The notes beneath the pieces are model-generated. The model was given only the letters and a program-made list of their open reading frames with translations, did not search any database and was not told the origin of the DNA. Below, in pieces: positions 58,061 to 64,000 of a stretch of DNA of 64,000 nucleotides. The translations under genes were made by a program, and so were the position numbers. The first letter of the stretch is position 1. The number at the start of each line of letters is the position of its first letter. The DNA lies in assembly GCF_017569205.1 (NCBI RefSeq), contig NZ_CP071870.1, positions 930,001-994,000 of the forward strand, read 5' to 3'. This stretch comes from Propioniciclava sp. MC1595 (lineage in GTDB: Bacteria > Actinomycetota > Actinomycetes > Propionibacteriales > Propionibacteriaceae).

Positions 58061-59671
58061 TCACGCGTGCTTGCGGGCCGGCGGCGCCACCTCGGGCGAG
58101 GTCTCACCCACCAGGTCGAACAGGTCGGGCTCGCCCCGCCTGAGGGCGGACGCCTCGGGCGGCTCGCCGGACGGCTTGCGCCCGATCACGGCCGGAACGG
58201 CGGTCGCGTCGGCCACCAGCTCGGGGGCGGCGATCTGGCGTAGCGGCTCCTCGATGGGGGTCAGCTCGCCCAGCTCGGCCTCGGTGACGTTGAGGTCGCG
58301 GAACCGGCGCGCGGTGACCATGACGCGGGTCTCCAGCGAACCCACCGACGCGTTGTAGGCCTTGACCGCCGAGCCGAGCGCGCGGCCCAGCTTGTCGACG
58401 TTGTGGCCCATCGTGCCCAGCCGCTCGTACAGCTCGCGGCCCAGCGTCGAGACCTGGGCGGCCGACTCGGCCAGCTTGGCCTGCTTCCACCCGTAGGCGA
58501 CCGAGCGCAGCATGGCGATCAGCGTCGACGGCGTCGCCACCACGACGTTGCGGCCGCTGGCGTACTCGTGCAGGTCGGGGATGAGCCGCAGCGCCTCGAA
58601 GCCCAGCGCCTCGTTCGGCACGAACATCACGACGAACTCGGGCGTGCCCGGGTCGGCCTTCCAGTAGTTCTTGCCGCCCAGGGCGTCCACGTGGCCCTTC
58701 ACGTTCTTCGCGAACAGCGCGAGGTGGTGCTCGCGGTCCCGCTCGTCCTCGGTCTCCTGCGCGTCGAGGAACGCCGACAGCGGCACCTTGGCGTCGACGT
58801 AGACGAACTTGCCCTCGGCGAGGGTGACCTTGAGGTCGGGGCGGATCACCCGATCCTCAGAGGTGGTCGAGGTGGACTGCTGGGTGAAGTCGCAGTGCTC
58901 GAGCATGCCGGCGAGTTCGGCGACCCGCTTGAGCTGCAGCTCACCCCACGCGCCGCGCACCTGCGGCTTGCGCAGCGCGGTCGACAGGGCGTTGGTCTCG
59001 CGGCGCAGCTGCTCGCCGGTGAACTGCACCGCGCGCACCTGCTGGGCCAGCTCGGTCGACATCGCGACCCGGGCCTTCTCCACCTCGGTGAGGCGCTCGT
59101 TGAACGCCGCGAGGCTCTCGCGGATCGGCGTCATCAGCTGGTCGGTCGCCCTGAGCCGGGCCTCGGCCGTGGCGTCCGCCTTCTTCCCCTGCTCGTCGAG
59201 CGCCTGGCCCGACAGCAGCTTGAACTCCTTCACCAGCGAGTCCCGATCCGCGGCGACCTCGATCGCCCGCGCCACCGCGGCGGCCTTCTCGGCCTCGGCG
59301 GCGACCACCTTCGCCTGCAGCGCGGCCACGGCCGCCTGGTGCTCGGCGGCGTCCGCCTGCGAGTCGGACGCCGTGGCCCGGGCCTCGGCGATCTGGGCGC
59401 GGGCGCGCTCCGCCTCCGCCCGCGCCTCCTGGACGCGCACCTCGGCCTGGCTCACCCGCAGCTCGGCGTTGGACACGTCGGCCCGTGCCCGCTCGGCATC
59501 CGCTCGCGCGCCCTGGGCCTCGGCGCGGGCGCCCTGGGCCTCGGCGCGCAGGCGCTCGGCCTCGACCCCGGCCGCGGCGTCGGTCGTGCGCCGCAGCACG
59601 AACCAGGCCACGGCCGCGCCCAACGCGGCCCCGACCAGCAGGGCGACCAGGAGGATGGCGAAGTTGTCCAT
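58061..59671 (-). CDS. rmuC: DNA recombination protein RmuC
   Basis: This 536-residue protein has an N-terminal membrane helix (FAILLVALLVGAALGAAVAWFVL) and an Ala/Glu/Arg coiled coil (about 30-200: EAQGARAEAQGARADAERAR). The RmuC nuclease-like domain follows (RKPQVRGAWGELQLKRVAELAGML, VYVDAKVPLSAFLDA, EFVVMFVPNEALG). RmuC limits DNA inversions at repeats. It shares a 91-bp divergent promoter region with the aminopeptidase gene; both show a CAGGAT box 6 nt before ATG. Confidence 0.92.
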   Translation of the reverse strand: MDNFAILLVALLVGAALGAAVAWFVLRRTTDAAAGVEAERLRAEAQGARAEAQGARADAERARADVSNAELRVSQAEVRVQEARAEAERARAQIAEARATASDSQADAAEHQAAVAALQAKVVAAEAEKAAAVARAIEVAADRDSLVKEFKLLSGQALDEQGKKADATAEARLRATDQLMTPIRESLAAFNERLTEVEKARVAMSTELAQQVRAVQFTGEQLRRETNALSTALRKPQVRGAWGELQLKRVAELAGMLEHCDFTQQSTSTTSEDRVIRPDLKVTLAEGKFVYVDAKVPLSAFLDAQETEDERDREHHLALFAKNVKGHVDALGGKNYWKADPGTPEFVVMFVPNEALGFEALRLIPDLHEYASGRNVVVATPSTLIAMLRSVAYGWKQAKLAESAAQVSTLGRELYERLGTMGHNVDKLGRALGSAVKAYNASVGSLETRVMVTARRFRDLNVTEAELGELTPIEEPLRQIAAPELVADATAVPAVIGRKPSGEPPEASALRRGEPDLFDLVGETSPEVAPPARKHA

Positions 59672-59762
59672 GCGTCGATCCTGTCAGGGGCCTCCGACAA
59701 TTTGTCCGAGCCACCGCCGGGGCGGCCCCAGACGGGCTGCGGCGATCGGGCAGGATGGGGGC

Positions 59763-61025
59763 ATGTCCGCTGCGCACATCGCCGACCTGGCCCGCTTCGT
59801 GACCGCTTCTCCGTCCTCGTTCCACGCCGCGGCCGAGGTCGCCCGGCGCCTGGACGTGGCGGGCTTCACCCAGCAGGCCGAGGACGCCCCCTTCGCCATC
59901 GAGCCCGGCGGTGGCTACGTGCTGCGCGACGGCGCGATCGTGGCCTGGTACGTGCCCACCGACGCCGACGCGGCCCACTCGGGGTTCCGCATCGTCGGGG
60001 CCCACACCGACTCCCCGTCGCTCAAGCTCAAGCCCCAGCCCACCGCGTTCAGCGTGGGCTGGCAGCAGGCCGCTGTCGAGGTCTACGGCGGGCCACTGCC
60101 CAACCAGTGGCTGGACCGCGAGCTCGGCCTCGCCGGCCGCGTGGTGACCCGCTCCGGTGAGCAGGTGCTGGTCCGCACCCCGGCGTGGCTGCGCGTCCCG
60201 CAGGTCGCGCCGCACCTGGACCGGTCGGTCAACGAGAGCCTCAAGCTCGACCGGCAGGCCCACCTCAAGCCGGTTTACTCCGTCGGACGCCCCGACCTCG
60301 ACATCCTCCAGCTCGTCGCCGAGCACGCGGACCTCGACTTCGCCGACGTCGCCAGCCACGACCTGTACTGCTACGTCACCGAGGCGCCGGCCGTGTTCGG
60401 GCCCACCGAGGAGTTCTTCGCCTCCTCCCGCCTCGACAACCTGTCCTCGGTGCACGCCGGCCTCGTCGCGCTGCTGGACGCCGAGTCCTCCGGCGATGTC
60501 ACCGTCCTGGCCTGCTTCGACCACGAGGAGGTCGGCTCGTCCTCCCGCTCGGGTGGGGCGGGGCCGCTGCTGGAGCAGGTCATGCGCCGCCTCGCCGGGG
60601 CGCTCGGCGCCGAGGGCGACGCCTGGCACCGCATGCTCGCCCGCAGCTCGTGCATCTCGGCCGACGCCGGGCACGCGATCCACCCCAACTACCCGCACCT
60701 GCACGACCCCGAGCACCGCCCGCTGCTCAACGAGGGGCCGCTGCTGAAGCACAACGCTAACCTGCGCTACACCTCCGACGCCGCGAGCTCGGCGCTGTGG
60801 CGCCGCGCGTGCGAGGCCGCCGGCGTCCCCACCCAGGACTTCGTCTCCAACAACGCCGTCCCCTGCGGCAGCACGATCGGGCCCATGACGGCCGAGCGAC
60901 TGGGCGTCCTGATGTGCGACGTGGGCATCCCGCTGCTGAGCATGCACTCGACCCGCGAGCTGGCCGGCACCAAGGACCCGGGCTGGCTGGCCGAGGCGCT
61001 CACCGCCTACTACGCGGGCGCCTGA
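59763..61025 (+). CDS. M18-family aminopeptidase
   Basis: This 420-residue zinc peptidase of the aspartyl-aminopeptidase family removes N-terminal residues. FRIVGAHTDSPSLKLKP, SSRLDNLSSVHAGL, ACFDHEEVGSSSRSG and CISADAGHAIHPNY contain the metal and catalytic residues. It is cytoplasmic. It overlaps the ASCH gene by one base, so the two are co-translated. The substrate range cannot be told. Confidence 0.92.
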   Translation: MSAAHIADLARFVTASPSSFHAAAEVARRLDVAGFTQQAEDAPFAIEPGGGYVLRDGAIVAWYVPTDADAAHSGFRIVGAHTDSPSLKLKPQPTAFSVGWQQAAVEVYGGPLPNQWLDRELGLAGRVVTRSGEQVLVRTPAWLRVPQVAPHLDRSVNESLKLDRQAHLKPVYSVGRPDLDILQLVAEHADLDFADVASHDLYCYVTEAPAVFGPTEEFFASSRLDNLSSVHAGLVALLDAESSGDVTVLACFDHEEVGSSSRSGGAGPLLEQVMRRLAGALGAEGDAWHRMLARSSCISADAGHAIHPNYPHLHDPEHRPLLNEGPLLKHNANLRYTSDAASSALWRRACEAAGVPTQDFVSNNAVPCGSTIGPMTAERLGVLMCDVGIPLLSMHSTRELAGTKDPGWLAEALTAYYAGA

Positions 61026-61519
61026 TGGCCGACATCGGGCAGTTCTGGGAGGACGCCCGCACCGCTGCCAAGCTGAACCCGCTGCAGGAGTACTTCGGTC
61101 CCCGCATGTGGGGCAGCATCACGCCCGAGTCCTACGCGTTCGGCGACAGCCCCGCGATGGCCGACGAACTGGCAGCGCTCGTCGTGGAGGGGCGCAAGAC
61201 CGCCACGGCGAGCGCCCTGGCCGACTACGAGTCGGCGGGCGAACCGCTGCCTCAGCTCGGCGACCTCTTCATCATCGTGGACGGGGCCGGCGAGCCCCGG
61301 GCCCTCATCCGCACCACCGACGTGCGCGTGGTGCCGTTCTCGCAGGTGGACGCCGACCATGCGGCCGCCGAGGCGGAGGGGGACGGGTCGCTGGAACGCT
61401 GGCGATCCGGCCACCGCGACTTCTTCGAGCGCACGATCGGCTTCACCGAGGACATGCCCGTCGTGCTGGAGCGCTTCGAGCTGTTGTACCCGAGCCGCTG
61501 GAAGCCGTTGCTGGGCTGA
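61025..61519 (+). CDS. ASCH-domain protein
   Basis: This 164-residue protein has GRKTATASALADYESAGEPLPQLGDLFIIVDGAGEPRALI, the ASCH beta-barrel with its GxKxxT-like lysine and threonine. Related proteins bind RNA or hydrolyse N4-acetylcytidine. It is coupled to the aminopeptidase gene by a one-base overlap. The precise role is unknown. Confidence 0.85.
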   Translation: MADIGQFWEDARTAAKLNPLQEYFGPRMWGSITPESYAFGDSPAMADELAALVVEGRKTATASALADYESAGEPLPQLGDLFIIVDGAGEPRALIRTTDVRVVPFSQVDADHAAAEAEGDGSLERWRSGHRDFFERTIGFTEDMPVVLERFELLYPSRWKPLLG

Positions 61520-61557
61520 TTCGGGCCACGGCGTCCGGACAACTAGGATGCCCTCTC

Positions 61558-62655
61558 GTGGCACTCACCATCGGAATCGTCGGTCTCCCCAACGCGGGCA
61601 AGTCGACGCTGTTCAACGCACTCACCCGCAACGACGTCCTCGCGGCGAACTACCCGTTCGCGACGATCGAGCCGAACGTGGGTGTGGTGGGCGTGCCCGA
61701 GCCGCGCCTGGCCAAGCTCGCCGAGATCTACGGCTCGGAGCGCCAGCTGCCCGCCACCGTGTCGTTCGTGGACATCGCCGGCATCGTGAAGGGCGCCTCG
61801 CAGGGCGAGGGCATGGGCAACGCGTTCCTGGCCAACATCCGCGAGGCGGACGCGATCTGCCAGGTCACCCGCGTGTTCGAGGACGCCGACGTCACCCACG
61901 TCGACGGTGAGGTGAACCCCGGCAATGACATCGAGACGATCACCACCGAGCTGATCCTCGCCGACCTGCAGACGCTCGAGAAGGCGCTCGTGCGCGTCGA
62001 GAAGGAGGCTCGGATCCGCAAGGAGGCCAAGCCGAAGCTCGAGGCCATGCAGGCCGCCCTGGAGGTGCTGAACTCCGGCAAGACGGTGTTCGCGTCCGGG
62101 ATGCTGTCCTCGCCGGAGACCGCCGAGCTGCTGCGCGACCTGTTCCTGCTGACCGCCAAGCCGTTCATCTACGTCTTCAACTGCGACCAGGACGAGCTGG
62201 CCAACGACGCGCTCCGCGAGAGGATGAGCGCCCTCGTCGCCCCGGCGGAGGCCGTGTTCCTCGACGCCAAGTTCGAGTCCGAGCTGGTGGAGATGGAGGA
62301 GGACGAGGCGCGGGACTTCCTCGCCGAGATGGGCGTGGAGGAGCCGGGCCTCGACAAGCTCGCGCGCGTGGGTTACGACACGCTCGGCCTGCAGAGCTAC
62401 CTGACCGCCGGGCCCAAGGAGGCCCGCGCCTGGACGATCCGCAAGGGCGCCACCGCGCCCGAGGCCGCCGGGGTGATCCACACCGACTTCCAGAAGGGCT
62501 TCATCAAGGCCCAGATCGTCTCCTACGACGACCTCGTCGCCGCGGGCTCCGAGGCCGCCGCCAAGGCCGCGGGCAAGATGCGCCTCGAGGGCAAGGACTA
62601 CGTGATGGCTGACGGCGACGTGGTCGAGTTCCGTTTTAGTCCAACGTCTAAGTAG
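61558..62655 (+). CDS. ychF: Ribosome-associated ATPase YchF (OLA1) with altered C-terminus
   Basis: This 365-residue P-loop protein has G1 [15 protein letters not shown]3 [10 protein letters not shown] and the TGS domain near the end ([20 protein letters not shown]). The usual conserved end DVVEFRFNV is [12 protein letters not shown] here, with less GC-rich codons (TTTTAGTCCAACGTCTAAG). This suggests the 3' end was rewritten by integration of the adjacent element. GTG 61558 has a TAGGAT box 8 nt upstream. Confidence 0.93.
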   Translation: MALTIGIVGLPNAGKSTLFNALTRNDVLAANYPFATIEPNVGVVGVPEPRLAKLAEIYGSERQLPATVSFVDIAGIVKGASQGEGMGNAFLANIREADAICQVTRVFEDADVTHVDGEVNPGNDIETITTELILADLQTLEKALVRVEKEARIRKEAKPKLEAMQAALEVLNSGKTVFASGMLSSPETAELLRDLFLLTAKPFIYVFNCDQDELANDALRERMSALVAPAEAVFLDAKFESELVEMEEDEARDFLAEMGVEEPGLDKLARVGYDTLGLQSYLTAGPKEARAWTIRKGATAPEAAGVIHTDFQKGFIKAQIVSYDDLVAAGSEAAAKAAGKMRLEGKDYVMADGDVVEFRFSPTSK

Positions 62656-62661
62656 CAAGAC

Positions 62662-62694
62662 GTGGGCGGAACTCCACCAGAGAGGACCGCCCAC
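62662..62694 (+). promoter_or_regulatory. Hairpin enclosing the ribosome site of the DUF6907-like gene
   Basis: GTGGGCGG (62662-62669) pairs with CCGCCCAC (62687-62694), one base before the ATG at 62696. The AGAGGA ribosome site (62681-62686) lies in the loop next to the stem. It may terminate ychF or modulate translation. Confidence 0.45.
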
Positions 62695-62695
62695 C

Positions 62696-63286
62696 ATGAC
62701 CACCACCGCGAACCCCAACCTGTTCTGTGAGTGCCCCGACGATCGTTGCGCCGGCTTTCACCACGCCGTTGGCGACCCGTGCGGGTGTGCCCCGCTCCCC
62801 CTGGCCTGCGCCGTGTGCGGTCACGAGACCGACGCGCACCCGCGGGCGGGTGCGTGCGAGCTGTGCCCCGGCGGCGTCTGCCAGCCCATCGACGCGCCGG
62901 CCACCCTGCCGGGCGAGGATGATGAAGCGGACGCCGCCGCCACGATGAACGCGCTGATCCTGCCGGACGCCCTGGGCGACGGGGACGACGCGCCGGCCCC
63001 GTCGCCGGCCCCGTCGTGCCCCAGCTGGTGCACCGAACAGGCGGAGCACACCGAGGAGGCGGCCGAGCCGCGCGGGGAGGCGTACGTGCACCGCGCCCAC
63101 GTGAGCGCGGATGGGGCGCCGTTCGTCGTGGACGTGGTGGCCTGGCAGTGGTTCGACCGGGACGCCGTTGAGCCGGCGCGCGTGCTCACGTGGACCCAAA
63201 CCCGGGACGACATGACTCCGGCGGACGCCCGCGCCTACGCCGCGGCGCTCATGGCGGCGGCGGAGCTGGCCGGCGGTGCGGCATGA
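62696..63286 (+). CDS. Cys-rich DUF6907-like protein, probable phage/element gene
   Basis: This 196-residue protein has ten Cys in the first 62 residues (C11, C13, C18, C29, C31, C38, C41, C54, C57, C62), which suggests zinc binding. A later CPSWCTEQAEH motif starts a DUF6907-like domain, common in actinophages and integrative elements. The C-terminal helix LTWTQTRDDMTPADARAYAAALMAAAELA is typical of that family. Function unknown. Confidence 0.6.
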   Translation: MTTTANPNLFCECPDDRCAGFHHAVGDPCGCAPLPLACAVCGHETDAHPRAGACELCPGGVCQPIDAPATLPGEDDEADAAATMNALILPDALGDGDDAPAPSPAPSCPSWCTEQAEHTEEAAEPRGEAYVHRAHVSADGAPFVVDVVAWQWFDRDAVEPARVLTWTQTRDDMTPADARAYAAALMAAAELAGGAA

Positions 63287-63336
63287 GTGCCGGCCAGTTG
63301 GGGGCGGGTCGGCACAGGTGGGGTACCGTGGCGCGC

Positions 63337-63903
63337 ATGTACGCCGCCCGCTTCATTGCTGTCGCCCTGGCGATCGCAGTGCTGGCCGGATGCTCGGCGA
63401 CGCCGGAGCCGGTTGCGACGGAGCCGACGACGGCGCCCCAACCCTCAGCCTCGGCCTCGGCGGCCTGGCCGTCGCCGTCGCACCTCATCCCGGGGACCGA
63501 ACTCAAGGCCGGCCCCCGGGAGGGTGTGGTGGAGGGCCCCACGGGCGCCCTCCTGCGCTACGTGCCACCCGTCGCCGGCTGGGCGCCGGAGTGCCGGCCG
63601 GCCTCGGCGGACGAGCTGGCAGCGATGCGCCGACACGTGCAGGCGGTCGGGAACACGCCCAGCGCCGAGCGCGGCCCGGCCGTCGCCGTTGACTTGCCGG
63701 AACCCGGCTGGTCGGTCGTCGCCTACTGGAACACGTGGGCCAACGGCGAGGAGCATGACGCGGCGTTCGTGCGCGGTGCCAACGGCTACGCCTCGGGGAT
63801 CGGCTGGGCGTGGCCGGGGACGCACACCTACGGGGGCGCGGCATTCGCAGACGGCCCCGAAGCGCTTAGGGCCGCCCGTGAGTGCGTGGGCGCAACGCCC
63901 TAG
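63337..63903 (+). CDS. Small predicted lipoprotein
   Basis: This 188-residue protein has a signal peptide (ARFIAVALAIAVLAGC), lipidated Cys 19, an S/T/P/A linker and a domain with WAPECRPASADELAAM and YWNTWANGEEHDAAF. No family is recognised. ATG 63337 is chosen; GTG 63328 is possible. It converges on an endolysin gene with overlapping stops. A prophage-encoded surface lipoprotein is one possibility. Confidence 0.6.
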   Translation: MYAARFIAVALAIAVLAGCSATPEPVATEPTTAPQPSASASAAWPSPSHLIPGTELKAGPREGVVEGPTGALLRYVPPVAGWAPECRPASADELAAMRRHVQAVGNTPSAERGPAVAVDLPEPGWSVVAYWNTWANGEEHDAAFVRGANGYASGIGWAWPGTHTYGGAAFADGPEALRAARECVGATP

Positions 63904-64000
63904 ATGTAGACCGAGAGGCGCTCCCACGTCTTGCGACCCACAACGCCGTCAGCGTCGAGGCCGGCCCACGTCTGGTACTTGCGGATCGCGGCGTCGCTCT
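63900..64000 (-). CDS. C-terminal peptidoglycan-binding domain, probable phage endolysin (cut by window)
   Basis: The minus strand encodes SDAAIRKYQTWAGLDADGVV then GRKTWERLSVYI and a TAG. AIRKYQ...GLDADGVVGRKTWERL is the end of a PG_binding_1 domain. The rest lies beyond the window. Together with the DUF6907-like gene it points to prophage lysis genes. A host cell-wall hydrolase is the alternative. Confidence 0.65.
   Translation of the reverse strand, partial: SDAAIRKYQTWAGLDADGVVGRKTWERLSVYI

Overview
The window is from a high-GC Gram-positive bacterium (Actinomycetota), most likely Propionibacteriales/Propionibacteriaceae. Supporting signs are: coding with G/C at almost every third position; actinobacterial signature genes (gluABCD glutamate importer, DUF3073 after purM, SigE-type sigma factor); a coproporphyrin-dependent heme pathway (HemY/CgoX, HemH/CpfC and ChdC/HemQ together); and many leaderless genes, with a TANNNT box about 7 nt before an ATG or GTG. 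The family assignment is an inference from gene content; no 16S gene is present.

Layout. 0-6.3 kb: 3' end of purD, a GNAT remnant, a VapBC toxin-antitoxin pair, purB and the gluABCD operon. 6.3-12.1 kb (minus strand): a nitronate-monooxygenase-like flavoprotein behind a 22-bp palindrome, an RluA-type pseudouridine synthase, a GH63 glucosidase and a SufR-like regulator. 12.2-16.4 kb: a nitrite/NO module made of a DUF2249 protein, an NnrS-like membrane protein and a large NirK fused to a membrane domain and an extra cupredoxin. 16.4-19.3 kb: PQQ sugar dehydrogenase lipoprotein, then a sigma factor with a GerMN/Gmad2 membrane partner. 19.4-28.1 kb: the purC-purS-purQ-purL-purF-purM-DUF3073 locus. 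purC, purF and purM look intact, but purS is a 15-codon remnant, PurQ lacks its catalytic Cys and His, and PurL lacks most of its catalytic half. 28.1-38 kb: hydrolase, secreted GH13 amylase, an internally deleted fructosamine kinase, tRNA-Glu/Asp/Phe, FMN reductase, AEC transporter, xseAB, pcm-like, an internally deleted aldo/keto reductase, and ispH. 38.1-44.9 kb: a Pro-Glu repeat protein, a CstR-like persulfide sensor, flotillin/NfeD, a CoA-persulfide-reductase/rhodanese fusion and a Cys-rich miniprotein. 44.9-55.4 kb: a near-complete heme cluster, hemL, hemB, hemCD (fused), hemY and hemE on the minus strand and hemA, hemH and chdC on the plus strand, interrupted by a DUF421 gene flanked by inverted repeats. 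55.6-62.7 kb: rhodanese lipoprotein, ilvA, rmuC, M18 aminopeptidase, ASCH protein and ychF. 62.7-64 kb: probable prophage edge (Cys-rich DUF6907-like protein, lipoprotein, C-terminal end of an endolysin).

How the genes work together. The heme cluster covers Glu-tRNA to coproheme and heme b; tRNA-Glu is also in the window. Three matching ATAC-N8-GTAT operators (40334, 44633, 56715) link the CstR-like gene, the CoA persulfide reductase, the Cys-rich miniprotein and the rhodanese lipoprotein into one predicted sulfur-stress regulon. The 12-16 kb block looks like a self-contained nitrite/NO response unit with its own Fe-S-type regulator. The most unusual feature is the decayed purSQL set inside an otherwise normal purine locus. 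It implies that FGAM synthase is supplied from elsewhere in the genome, and that PurQ and PurL survive here as pseudoenzymes.
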